A stretch of 64,000 nucleotides of DNA from UBA7672 sp047601145. GTDB taxonomy: Bacteria; Pseudomonadota; Alphaproteobacteria; Caulobacterales; Hyphomonadaceae. The position numbers were made by a program, and so were the translations under genes. Under the pieces are notes generated by a model, which saw only the letters and a list, made by a program, of their open reading frames with translations, ran no database searches and was not told the DNA's origin. Shown here piece by piece: positions 1 through 8,400 of this stretch. Numbering within the stretch: the stretch's first letter is position 1; the number at the start of each line of letters is the position of its first letter. The stretch lies in NCBI GenBank assembly GCA_047601145.1, contig JASGJW010000003.1, positions 124,001 to 188,000 of the forward strand, in the 5' to 3' direction.

Positions 1-27
1 TACGCGCTCCCGAAGTTTTAGGGAGAG

Positions 28-55
28 GCCCGGCCGATCGATAGGTCGGCCGGGC
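28..55. other. GC-rich perfect stem-loop
   Basis: A 10-base-pair perfect inverted repeat (28-37 with 46-55) encloses an 8-base loop. No T-tract follows on either side, so it is not a classical intrinsic terminator. It lies about 85 bases upstream of the small lipoprotein gene and may end the transcript of a gene left of the window. Confidence 0.4.
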
Positions 56-139
56 AATCGCCGTTTCGCTCTGCGGATTGACCGGGGCGGATTTCGAGAG
101 CCCAATTTGAGCTTCTGACATACAGGGATGGGGATCTCT

Positions 140-478
140 ATGAAAAAGCACGTTCTGATCGGCGTGATGCTATGCGCACTGCCGGCCACGGGGTGTGGCA
201 AGATTGTAGCCGGCATTGCCAAGGGTGCGGCGCACGAAGGCGAGGCGGTGGCGGCATCCGCTGCTCGTGCCTCGGCCGCCGAAGAGGCGAGGATAGCTGC
301 GTCCGCCGCAGCTCACTCGGCGGACGATGGCTTGCATGGGCCAATAGCTGGGGCCGCCGACGATACGACCCAGCACGAAAGCACGATGGGCAAGCTCGCA
401 GCTGAAGCTCTGCAGGAGGCTGGACAGCAAGGCCTGCAATCGGCGCTTACCGGCAACAACGACGACGACCAGCACTAA
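140..478 (+). CDS. Small alanine-rich lipoprotein, function unknown
   Basis: A 112-residue protein. I chose the ATG at 140 over the one at 128 because it gives a normal lipoprotein signal: Met-Lys-Lys, a hydrophobic stretch, and a lipobox-like Leu-Pro-Ala-Thr-Gly-Cys with the cysteine near residue 19. The mature part is rich in alanine, glutamate and histidine, looks mostly helical, and ends in a run of Asn and Asp. I recognise no domain. The stop codon overlaps the start of the next gene (TAATG), so the two are probably translated together. It may be an envelope or accessory protein of the putative integrated element. Confidence 0.65.
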   Translation: MKKHVLIGVMLCALPATGCGKIVAGIAKGAAHEGEAVAASAARASAAEEARIAASAAAHSADDGLHGPIAGAADDTTQHESTMGKLAAEALQEAGQQGLQSALTGNNDDDQH

Positions 479-846
479 TGAGCTTGCTTCAAAGGAGCGC
501 GGCTTACCTCCTTTGGCTGGTTCCTGCCGGGCTGTGCATCGGCGCGCTCTGGGACATGCCATATGCCTACTATGAGTTGATGCGGCTTCCCGTTGGGATC
601 GTTGCCGCGTTTCTTGCTGGAATGATTTTCCTGAGTGGCGAAAAACATGCAGTTCCGTGGGCCATTGCATTTGGCGCCGTAGGACTGTTGTTCAATCCAT
701 TCCAACCCGTCCATCTCAGTCGAGAGGTATGGGCCACGATCGACGTGGCCACCGCAGCACTTTTTTTAGCGAACATGTTTTGGGGATGGGGATACGATCG
801 CCGCAAAAAGGCCAACTCCAAAAAAAACGACTCGCAGGAAGGGTGA
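478..846 (+). CDS. Small multi-spanning membrane protein (resembles DUF6804-type)
   Basis: A 122-residue protein with about four hydrophobic segments (roughly residues 7-25, 32-52, 58-76 and 88-105) and a lysine-rich, charged C-terminal tail, typical of a small inner-membrane protein. The length and the layout of short helices resemble the DUF6804 family, but I cannot confirm this by search. Its start overlaps the stop of the lipoprotein gene by one base, which suggests a two-gene operon. No catalytic residues are evident. Function unknown. Confidence 0.65.
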   Translation: MSLLQRSAAYLLWLVPAGLCIGALWDMPYAYYELMRLPVGIVAAFLAGMIFLSGEKHAVPWAIAFGAVGLLFNPFQPVHLSREVWATIDVATAALFLANMFWGWGYDRRKKANSKKNDSQEG

Positions 847-1370
847 GGCCTTTAGGCATTCCTATCGCTTCCGCTTGCAACAGAGTTGCAGGGTTTAAGG
901 TTTCCTCTTGAGCGTTCAGCCGGGTCTGCGGCCAAACAATCCCGTTCGGGCTCTTTGAAAAACTGAGTCGTGGCGTCCTTCGGACGCGCCGGACGCTTGC
1001 TCGCTTTGCTCGTGTTAAAGGCTCTCGGCTGATCGATGGTGAGGTTAGGTGAGGGCGCAATTCGCCCGTCCCGAAGGACGGGACGTTGCGAACGCCGATG
1101 TGATCGACGGAGCCGGCCGGAGCCAGTCGCAGTCCAACCCGCAGATTTCCCCGAAGGGAGCGAAGGCGGCTATGTGGTACCTCCTACTGCCGACCCGCCA
1201 GCACAGCGGCGCCGCGCCGGAGCAAGTTGGACCGCTCTCCGGTGGGGTGCTGCTCCCCGTAGGTGCAGCATCTTTGGTGGGTTTTTGCCTCGTGTTATCC
1301 CCCGGCGGCATGGCTAGCCCCGGACGCACGTCCCGGCTGACGGGCTGGGCTATGGTCGACAAATCGACGC
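847..1370. other. Gene-poor region with several small stem-loops
   Basis: I see no convincing coding region in these 524 bases. Open frames on both strands (for example 1049-1432 plus and 1045-1362 minus) lack family resemblance and a ribosome site, and the plus frame runs into the next gene antisense. The stretch holds three short hairpins built around CCGAAGG or its complement: 973-987, 1065-1082 (7 perfect pairs, CGAA loop) and about 1148-1159 (4 pairs, CGAA loop). It could be decayed DNA of the integrated element or could carry an RNA. I cannot tell which. Confidence 0.5.
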
Positions 1371-1769
1371 CTAGGCTGCTCGCCCCCTGCGTCCGCCGCT
1401 ACGCACCCGTGCGGCTTCAAGCTTCTGTTTGATGTCGTTGAGCCACTTTTGTTGGCCCTCGGACGGCTCTCGGCCCTGGGCTGCGGCAGCTGCGATGTTC
1501 TGCAGGAAGCCGATGTCGCGCGCGTGGAGCACGCCCATTCCCTGGCGCAGGTATCCCGACGCCAGCTCAAGCCAGTCATGGCATTCCAAGGCGGCATCCT
1601 GCGCGGCCATGCGCTCCACCCAGGCCGCCAGGTCATTGAAATCGAGGTCATGCGCGGCGAGCGTTCGGCGCATTCCCTCGACTGCCGCGACCTGTTCGCC
1701 GGGCCTGTCGGACGCCATCAGCCTGATAAGCTGAGCCACCGTCTTTGCATTGTTCGGAAGCGTCATCAT
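1371..1769 (-). CDS. Hypothetical protein of a type common in Rhizobiales-like and phage-like loci
   Basis: A 132-residue soluble protein. The N-terminal half contains the pattern Leu-Ile-Arg-Leu-Met-Ala-Ser-Asp-Arg-Pro-Gly-Glu followed by an arginine-rich helix and Leu-Asp-Phe-Asn-Asp-Leu-Ala. I associate this with short alphaproteobacterial hypothetical proteins that often sit near phage or element borders. The C-terminal half has a Gly-Gln-Gln-Lys-Trp-Leu-Asn-Asp-Ile segment resembling a recurring ending in the same group, then a basic tail. Two adjacent ATG codons (1769 and 1766) can start it. It stands alone next to the tRNA fragment. Function unknown. Confidence 0.6.
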   Translation of the reverse strand: MMTLPNNAKTVAQLIRLMASDRPGEQVAAVEGMRRTLAAHDLDFNDLAAWVERMAAQDAALECHDWLELASGYLRQGMGVLHARDIGFLQNIAAAAAQGREPSEGQQKWLNDIKQKLEAARVRSGGRRGRAA

Positions 1770-2101
1770 GAGTGCACCGCCGAAGCGCTTGTGCTACCGA
1801 TGACGTCGGAACCTTCGTGATGGTGGGGTCCAATTTTGCCGCCGCACCTGACGCCAGTCAGGGCGGCGGCTCTACTTTCCGGCGGTCCATCCCGGTTTGA
1901 CAAAAGCCGGTAAGCCCTTGATCGCCGGGCAGGGGGTTTGACAGGTCTGCCGATGCAAGTCGTTGAATTCAGGCCGATGCACTTGGATTGAAAATCCGCG
2001 TGTCGCTGGTTCGATTCCGGCCCCGGGCACCATTTCTTCGACCAGACGAAAACAATGTCCAGCCTGGCCAGGCATTGCCTCGTTCGCGGATTTGCAGGCC
2101 T
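1770..2101. other. Intergenic region with a stem-loop and a tRNA fragment
   Basis: There is no protein gene here. A strong stem-loop lies at 1838-1870 (six GC pairs outside a small internal loop, then the CCTGAC/GTCAGG arm with a GCCA loop), without a clear T-tract. The 3' piece of a tRNA-Phe gene occupies 1985-2032. The minus-strand frame 1872-2075 is only the antisense of that tRNA fragment. Confidence 0.6.
1985..2032 (+). other. 3' fragment of a tRNA-Phe(GAA) gene, probable attachment site
   Basis: From 1985 the sequence matches a tRNA-Phe from the anticodon stem onward. The anticodon loop is 1988-1994 with GAA at 1990-1992, the variable loop is 2000-2004, the T-arm is 2005-2021 with a 5-pair stem and TTCGATT loop, the acceptor strand CCCGGGC is 2022-2028, and ACCA is 2029-2032. 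The 5' half is missing: the bases 33 upstream of the anticodon show neither the expected acceptor strand GCCCGGG nor a D-arm, and the anticodon stem is broken at its outer pairs. The break point inside the anticodon stem is where tRNA-targeting integrases commonly cut. I read it as the right-hand attachment site of an integrated element. Confidence 0.7.
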
Positions 2102-2662
2102 CTAGTGCCTTCGCCCATTCTTCTTGCTGCCGCCGAGTTGGGCCATGAGCTCTTCCTTGCGCTCCTTCATGCGCGCGCCCATTTCGTCGAGGTCTTCGCC
2201 GCCCTTCTTGGCTTGTGAGAAGATGCCGCCTGGCTGCTCTTCTTCCTTCACGTGGTGCTTGATGTACTCGCCGAGCACCTTGACCTTGGCGTCGTAGAAG
2301 TCGTCGCTCGGCTTCATGCCTTCGATCTCGGCAATGAGCTTCTTGGCTCCGTCGTGTTCGACCCAGGCTTCATCGAGCATGTCGTCTTCGACGTCGCCGC
2401 GTTCCTCGGCGTAGAAGATCTCTTCTTCGATTTGCGTGTGCACCTTGAGCGCCAGCGCGATCTTGTTGAACAGTTCGAGCTTTTCCTTGTCGTTGTCGAG
2501 CTGTTCGTACTCGTCGAACCAGCCTTCGACTTCACGATGATCCTGCTTCAGGAGACGGACGGCGAGAGGATCGCGGCGGCCAGTGCGGCGCGTCCGTCGT
2601 GTCCGTGTGATCTTCGTAGATTTCGATTTGGTGGAGCGGGTGCTGCTCTTCGTTGCGGCCAT
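2102..2662 (-). CDS. Hemerythrin-like HHE domain protein
   Basis: A 186-residue protein with a very basic Ser/Thr/Lys/Arg N-terminal tail (residues 1-30), followed by a four-helix hemerythrin-type domain. Candidate metal ligands sit in the expected order: Asp-His near the first helix (KQDHREVE), His-Thr-Gln-Ile-Glu-Glu-Glu in the second, Glu-His-Asp in the third, and His-His-Val-Lys-Glu-Glu-Glu in the fourth. Such proteins bind a di-iron centre and are linked to oxygen, NO or oxidative stress sensing and repair. The next gene on the same strand, msrA, also fits oxidative stress. The basic tail might bind nucleic acid, which is speculative. Confidence 0.85.
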   Translation of the reverse strand: MAATKSSTRSTKSKSTKITRTRRTRRTGRRDPLAVRLLKQDHREVEGWFDEYEQLDNDKEKLELFNKIALALKVHTQIEEEIFYAEERGDVEDDMLDEAWVEHDGAKKLIAEIEGMKPSDDFYDAKVKVLGEYIKHHVKEEEQPGGIFSQAKKGGEDLDEMGARMKERKEELMAQLGGSKKNGRRH

Positions 2663-2782
2663 TTTTGGAATCCCTTTGGTAGGCGGAATTCCGGTAGAAC
2701 CCGGCTCGCACGGGCGTGTTCCACCCGAGGCGCCTTAGAAAGAAGTGCAATCTATCGTGTGCTAGTTTCGCGTGCGTGACGG

Positions 2783-3298
2783 TTACCCTGCCGTCGCCCC
2801 AGCGCGCTTCGGCAGCTTCCAGCCAGGACGCGGGAAGTGGCAGGTGTATCCTTCCGGATACTTCTCCAGATAGTCCTGGTGCTCAGGTTCGGCATCCCAG
2901 AACGGGCCGACGGGCTGGACCTCAGTGACAACCTTGCCGGGCCAGAGGCCGGAGGCTTCGACGTCGGCGATCGTGTCTTCGGCGACGCGCTTTTGCGCCT
3001 CGCTCGTGTAGTAGATCGCGGAGCGGTAGCTGAGGCCGATGTCATTGCCCTGACGGTTGAGCGTCGTCGGGTCGTGAATCTGGAAGAAGAATTCGAGGAT
3101 GTCGCGATAGGTCGTGCGGGCGGGATCGAAGTTGATCTCGATCGATTCGGCGTGCGTGCCGTGATTGCGGTAGGTGGCGTTGGGGACATCGCCGCCGCTG
3201 TAGCCGACGCGGGTTGAGAGGACGCCGGGGCGCTTGCGGATGAGATCCTGCATGCCCCAGAAGCAACCGCCCGCAAGAACCGCTCGTTCCGTCGCCAT
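2783..3298 (-). CDS. msrA: Peptide-methionine (S)-S-oxide reductase MsrA
   Basis: A 171-residue enzyme that reduces the S-epimer of methionine sulfoxide in proteins and so repairs oxidative damage. The catalytic motif Gly-Cys-Phe-Trp-Gly is at the N-terminus (cysteine about residue 11). The family signatures GYSGG, the NHGTHAES-type segment and the YRSAIYY segment follow in order, and the length is typical of a cytoplasmic MsrA. I prefer the ATG at 3298 to the GTG at 3301. It lies between the hemerythrin-like gene and a DUF883-like gene on the same strand, with gaps large enough for separate promoters. No fused MsrB domain is present. Confidence 0.95.
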   Translation of the reverse strand: MATERAVLAGGCFWGMQDLIRKRPGVLSTRVGYSGGDVPNATYRNHGTHAESIEINFDPARTTYRDILEFFFQIHDPTTLNRQGNDIGLSYRSAIYYTSEAQKRVAEDTIADVEASGLWPGKVVTEVQPVGPFWDAEPEHQDYLEKYPEGYTCHFPRPGWKLPKRAGATAG

Positions 3299-3364
3299 CA
3301 CCTAGCTCCATCGTTGGCTGTGAAGCCAATGTAGGGTGGGAACAGGCTAGGCGGAAGCGTGGAC

Positions 3365-3652
3365 CTAGTGCCGGCGGCCCATCGAGGAGAGAATGGCGCC
3401 AGCGAGCACCGCAATCCCGATGGCAGCGAGGGGGTGGTCCTTCACCTTGTCGACCACGGCGTCTCGGTAGGTGGCGGCCTGGGCGGCCGCGTCTTCTGCG
3501 AATTCGCCAGCGCGGCGGGCCTGTTTCTTCGCCTTGTTAGCGGTGAGGGTAGCGGTCGCGGAGGCGAGGGAGGCGAAGTCGTCCCGGATGGCGGAGAGGT
3601 GCTCTTTTACCTGGTCGAGGTCGGATGTCGATTTTTCGGCAGCGGTCGGCAC
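3365..3652 (-). CDS. DUF883/ElaB-YqjD-like small membrane-anchored protein
   Basis: A 95-residue protein with a long amphipathic helix rich in Ala, Lys, Asp and Glu (residues 8-70), then a single C-terminal hydrophobic segment (about residues 73-91, beginning HPLAAIGIAVLAGAIL) and a short basic end. This architecture is that of the ElaB/YqjD/DUF883 family, C-tail anchored inner-membrane proteins that associate with ribosomes and appear in stationary phase in E. coli. The start is a GTG at 3652 with AGGAG eight bases upstream. It sits among stress genes. Confidence 0.8.
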   Translation of the reverse strand: MPTAAEKSTSDLDQVKEHLSAIRDDFASLASATATLTANKAKKQARRAGEFAEDAAAQAATYRDAVVDKVKDHPLAAIGIAVLAGAILSSMGRRH

Positions 3653-3750
3653 GGGATGGCTCCTGTTCTACAAATGCTGTCAGGCGGGCGCGCATGACCG
3701 CGCCTGCCGTGAAATTCTGCATGAGTAACGCGCAGGCCGCGCGAAGGTTC

Positions 3751-4338
3751 TCAGCCCGGCAGGAGGCCGGTGCGCTGGAGCGTCCAGTAGATGCCGATGG
3801 TGGCGATGATGGCGGCGACCGGCACGACGAAGGCTCGGCGGTAGTATTCGCTGATGCCCGCGATCTTGAGCCCGGCCTGCGCCGCGAAGGCGATCAGGGC
3901 GGTGGCGACGAGGATGGTGAGGTGGCCGGCCTCGACGCCGACCGTGATGCCGACGAGGCCGGCGGAGAGGTCTGCGTTCTCGAGATAGGCCTTCATCTGG
4001 GCGCCAAAGCCGAGGCCATGGAACAGGCCGAAAGTGAAGATCACCGGCAGGCGCCAGACGTTGGGCTTGCTGAAGAAGATCGCCTCGAGCGCCAGCACGG
4101 CGATCGACAGGGCGATCATCGGCTCGACGAGGTTGACCGGGGCCTCGACAATGCCGGTGGAAGCGAGGGCCAGCGTGATGGTGTGGGCGAGGGTGAAAGC
4201 CGTCACCTGGACGAGCAGGGATGTCCAGCCGCGGGAGTTGAGGAAGAGGGCGGCGACGAACAGCATATGGTCCGGCCCGTCCGGAATGATGTGCCGGAAG
4301 CCAAACTCGATGAACGTGCCGACGTTATCGAACCACAT
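3751..4338 (-). CDS. HupE/UreJ-like membrane protein
   Basis: A 195-residue integral membrane protein with about six hydrophobic segments. The HupE/UreJ_2 signature is visible: Gly-Phe-Arg-His-Ile-Ile-Pro-Asp-Gly-Pro-Asp-His near residues 13-24, then VTAFTLAHTITLALA near residues 45-59, then FGLFHGLGFG near residue 103. The His and Asp residues in these helices are the presumed metal ligands of nickel or cobalt transporters of this group. No hydrogenase or urease gene is in the window, so the metal and partner are unknown; many members are annotated only by family. It runs divergently from the phosphopantetheinyl transferase gene. Confidence 0.85.
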   Translation of the reverse strand: MWFDNVGTFIEFGFRHIIPDGPDHMLFVAALFLNSRGWTSLLVQVTAFTLAHTITLALASTGIVEAPVNLVEPMIALSIAVLALEAIFFSKPNVWRLPVIFTFGLFHGLGFGAQMKAYLENADLSAGLVGITVGVEAGHLTILVATALIAFAAQAGLKIAGISEYYRRAFVVPVAAIIATIGIYWTLQRTGLLPG

Positions 4339-4526
4339 CCGTCCCGAAACTCCACACCCGCCTGTCTGTCCACGTTATCGGTCGGGAGGGCGCCTGCACG
4401 CAACCTGGACGTTAACCGGACAGCGGGCGGGGATGTGTCCCGGTCTGGCCTGGTCCAGAATTGCGCTCAAATATCCTGGGGGTCCGGCGATTGCATCGCG
4501 GAAGCGACCGGCGGGGCGTGTTATCC

Positions 4527-5282
4527 ATGCCGGATAGCCCCTCCGGGCACCTGATCAGGAACAAGCGGAGCCGTCTGAGTCCCGTGGCAGATATCGCCCG
4601 ACCCGTCGAAGTCGAGATTCTGCTCTGGCGACTGGACCGGCCGGTGGAGGAGACCGCGCAACTCAGGACGTTGCTTTCCGTGGAGGAGAGGGGGAGGGCG
4701 GATCGTTTCATTCGCACGATCGATCGGGACCGGTGGACCGTGGCGCGGGCGGGGCTGCGGTCGGGGCTGGCGCCGGCAATGGGCGTGGCGCCGGAGGCGA
4801 TTGTTTTCGGGCGGGAGGTTAATGCCCGGCCAACCGTCGTGAACGGCGGCGCGCTGTCATTCAATCTTAGCCATTCGGCGGATGTCGCCGCGTTGGCGCT
4901 GTCGTTTGACGCTCGTGTCGGCGTGGATGTCGAGGAAATACGGCCGATCGAGCAGGATGAGGTCGACTGGGCGCTATCGCCGCCTGAGCGGGTGGAGCTT
5001 TCGCGCGTGGAGACGCCATTGCGGCTGGAGACGTTTTTCCGGTTCTGGACGCTGAAAGAAGCGTTCATGAAAGGAACTGGTTTGGGCGCTGCCCTGCCAC
5101 TCCATGATTTTGACATCGGACTCGCCGCCCCGGGCCTGCTTAGGCTCAGGGATGCGCCGAGCGAGCCGGGTCGGTGGAAGTTTGCTGAAAATTCACCGCG
5201 GCCAGGGATACGTGGGGCGGTGTCGGCGCTGACTGAAGAACGTCCACTTTCTGCTGTGTGGCGTTGGGTCGAGCCTCGTTAG
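4527..5282 (+). CDS. Sfp-type 4'-phosphopantetheinyl transferase
   Basis: A 251-residue enzyme that moves phosphopantetheine from CoA onto the serine of carrier domains. Its motifs are complete: FNLSHS, then GVDVEE (Mg-binding Asp and Glu), then FFRFWTLKEAFMKGTG. The length of about 250 residues and the pseudo-dimeric layout match the Sfp/Gsp type rather than the short AcpS type. An upstream in-frame start at 4461 exists, but the ATG at 4527 gives a normal N-terminus. The NRPS gene starts 183 bases downstream on the same strand, so the natural partners are the NRPS carrier (Ser 1875) and the PKS carrier (Ser 1762). It therefore marks the left edge of the biosynthetic locus. Confidence 0.92.
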   Translation: MPDSPSGHLIRNKRSRLSPVADIARPVEVEILLWRLDRPVEETAQLRTLLSVEERGRADRFIRTIDRDRWTVARAGLRSGLAPAMGVAPEAIVFGREVNARPTVVNGGALSFNLSHSADVAALALSFDARVGVDVEEIRPIEQDEVDWALSPPERVELSRVETPLRLETFFRFWTLKEAFMKGTGLGAALPLHDFDIGLAAPGLLRLRDAPSEPGRWKFAENSPRPGIRGAVSALTEERPLSAVWRWVEPR

Positions 5283-5465
5283 GCATTAAGAGTCGGCAGC
5301 TTCCTTCTTGGGTTCAACTTGCGCGCGATCCTGCGCCGACGGGTTCCCGCGCTGGCGCCGGTTTTGCGACGATTTGAAATAATGAATAGAGTCGAGGGGT
5401 CACGGGGAGAGAAGCGCGCATCCCGGAACCCACGCATTGCCGATCGGCAGCATTAGGGGTCGAGT

Positions 5466-8400
5466 ATGACGGGTATTTCCCTGTCCAAGGCGGCTTTCAT
5501 TGGCAGCGGTGCGTTGCTTGTTGCGTGCGCCGAGACCTGGCTGGCGAAAGGTAACGCCATCCGCGGCGTCGTGACATCCTGTCCGATCGCCATGGCATGG
5601 TGTGAGCGCAGCAGTATTCCACACATCCGGCCGGATCAGGATCAAGCCACTTGGCTTGGCCGCGAGGCGTTTGACTATCTCTTCAGCATCGTGAACCACG
5701 CGATCACGCCGGCGGCCGTACTGAAACTTCCGAAGGTGCGCGCGATCAACTATCACGACTCTCCGCTACCAAAGTATTCGGGGTTCAACGCAACTTCGTG
5801 GGCCATCCTGAACGGCGAGACCACGCACGCCATCACGTGGCATGCGATGACGGCGGACGTGGATGGCGGCGACATTCTTCTCCAGCAGTCCATAGACATC
5901 CTCGACGACGACACGGCGTTCTCGCTCGGCGTCAAATGTGCTGAAGCAGCGCGCGGGAGCTTCGAGCGTCTCGCGGACATGCTGATGGCGGAGGCCGGCG
6001 GCGCGGTTCTGGACGTTCGTGCGCAGGGCTTGCGTGAAGGATTCCATGTCCGCTCGGACCGGCCCGGTATTGGCGTTATCGATTTCACACAGACGGTCGC
6101 GCAGATCCGCAACTTCGTCCGCGCGCTGAATTTCGGGGCCGACGACAACTGGATGTGCCGGCCCAAGCTCGCGCTGCAGGGCGGCCTGGTTCTCGCTGAA
6201 GCAGCCGAGCACGCCGCCAAGCCATCCGCAGCGCCGGGAACTGTGGTGGCGGTCGATAGCAAGGGTATCGAGATTGCCGCCATCGATGGCGTGGTGCGCT
6301 TCGCAGCGCTCACGACGCTGGACGGCGATGCAGTCGATCCTTTGCGCGTCGCGCAGGTGGGGCAGATTCTGTCTGTGCCCGCGGACCTGGCGGCGGCGTC
6401 GGCCGCCGACGCGGTTCTTACCAAGCAGGAACGTTTCTGGGTTGAGCGGCTGGCGACCATGCGCCCACCCGCCGTTCCCGGCCTGAAATTGCATCCCAGC
6501 GTAAGCGATCCTGCACTCGAGGTCCGAAAACTGCCGGATGCACTTGCCACAGGACCGATCGACCGCCGCGCCGCGCTGATCGCATCGCTGCTCGCGTATG
6601 TGGCGCGCACAGGCGAGGACGAAGGCTTTGATCTCGCAATCACGAAAGCCGTGCCCGCTGGACTGGGTGAAACCTATTCCGGCGTGACGCCCTTCCGTGT
6701 CGATGTCGACCGAACGGGTAGCTTCGATGCGCTCTGCGGGCTGGTCGCTGCCGAGATCATTGTCCAGGGCAAACGCGGCTCATACGCGCGCGATGTGGTC
6801 ACACGGTACGAGGTGCTTCGCTCCCGCAAGGAGAAACCGGCTCTCACGGTCGGATTGCAGTTCCGCGAGTTGACCGGGCTGACGCCGCAAGCGGCCCTCG
6901 CAGGGAAGATGGCCCTCTCGCTGGTCATCCCGGCAGAGGGAGGTTCTTTTGCCTGGGCGTATGATCGTCGGGCGATGGATGACGCCTCGTTGCGCATGCT
7001 GGCTGATCGGTTCGACGTGTTGGTCGCGAATGGGCTGCGCGAGGGAGCAACTCCGGTATCGAAGCTGGAGATCCTGCCCGCGGCCGAACGGAAGCTGTTG
7101 CTCGAAACGTGGCAGGACACGGCCGTGGCCAACGTTGCCGACCGGTGCGTCCACGAGCTGTTTGAAAGCCAAGTCGCGAAGACACCCGATGCCGTGGCTG
7201 TCCGCTTCAGGAACGCCAGCCTGACATACCGACAGCTGGACGAACGTGCGACCGCGGTTGCGGACGCGCTGCGGATGCGCGGCGTTGGTCCGGACGTGCT
7301 CGTCGCGGTCTGCATGGAGCGTTCGCTCGATCTCGCCGTTGGTCTGATGGGTGTTCTCAAGGCCGGCGGGGCCTATGTACCGCTCGATCCTGCCTATCCG
7401 CGTGAGCGTCTCGCCATGATGCTCGAGGACTCCGCCGCGAAGGTCCTGCTTTGCCAGCGCCGTCTGGCTTCAGAGCTGCCCTCTGGCGCGGCCGGTTTAC
7501 TGTGTATTGAGGATTTGTCTGAACGGGCGCAGGAGCCAGCGGTCCAATCCGCCGCTTCTCCGAATAATCTGGCCTATGTGATCTTCACATCCGGTTCGAC
7601 CGGACGTCCGAAGGGTGTGATGGTCCGTCACAGGAACGTCTCGAACTTCTTCACCGGCATGGACGCCCGCATCGGCACGAAGCCGGGTGTGTGGCTGGCC
7701 GTGACCAGCGTGTCCTTCGACATTTCAGTGCTGGAGCTGTTCTGGACGCTCACGCGCGGTTTTGAAGTCGTTATCCAATCCGAAAGCGACCGTGCGTCGA
7801 TCGCCCGCGAGCCCTCCGCCAGCGCCTTCAAGCAGCCGATGGATTTCAGCCTATTCTACTTCGCGGCCGGGCAGGGGAGTTCCGGTCCCGGAGGCGCCTA
7901 TCGTCTCCTGCTCGAAGGTGCGAAGTTTGCCGATACGCATGATTTCAGTGCGGTGTGGACGCCAGAGCGTCACTTCCACGAATTCGGCGGTCCCTATCCG
8001 AACCCCGCCGTCACTACCGCCGCGCTCGCCACCATCACGAGCCGCATCGCCCTGCGCGCTGGCAGCTTGGTTCTCCCGCTGCACAACCCGCTGCGCGTGG
8101 CCGAGGACTGGTCGGTGATCGACCAGCTGTCCGGCGGCCGCGTCGGCCTGTCCTTCGCGTCAGGCTGGCACGCCGACGATTTCGCGTTCATGCCGCAGAA
8201 CTACGAACGCCGCCGCGAGGTCATGCTGGAGAGCATCGAGACGGTGACGAAGCTCTGGCGCGGCGAAAAGGTCGAGGCCGTCAACGGGCAGGGCAAGACC
8301 ATCTCTGTCCGAGTCCTGCCGCGTCCAGTTCAAGCCAAGCCGCCGATGTGGATCGCGTCGGCCGGGAGCGTTGACACTTTCAAGCTCGCCGGCCGCATCG

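Larger units (their letters stand above)
1..1984. mobile_element. Putative distal end of an element integrated in a tRNA-Phe gene
   Basis: The segment to the left of 1985 ends exactly where a tRNA-Phe 3' fragment begins. Many tyrosine-recombinase elements insert in a tRNA and rebuild an intact tRNA at one end while leaving a 3' copy at the other. If that happened here, the element lies to the left, and its integrase and the intact tRNA would be outside the window. The content fits an accessory tail: two small orphan genes, about 500 bases with no convincing gene, and one hypothetical protein. No integrase, transposase or second attachment copy is visible in the window, so the left border is unknown. 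Confidence 0.4.

Noticed and set aside
1049..1432. Open frame of 127 codons on the plus strand
   Set aside because: It has no ribosome site or family resemblance, overlaps the 1371-1769 gene antisense, and crosses the stem-loops at 1065-1082 and 1148-1159.
1872..2075. Minus-strand frame reading GAGIEPATRGFS
   Set aside because: This is the well-known false protein produced by translating a tRNA antisense; here it mirrors the tRNA-Phe fragment.
2252..2779. Plus-strand frame of 175 codons
   Set aside because: It is antisense to the hemerythrin-like gene and shows hydrophobic repeats that mirror its Lys/Glu codons.
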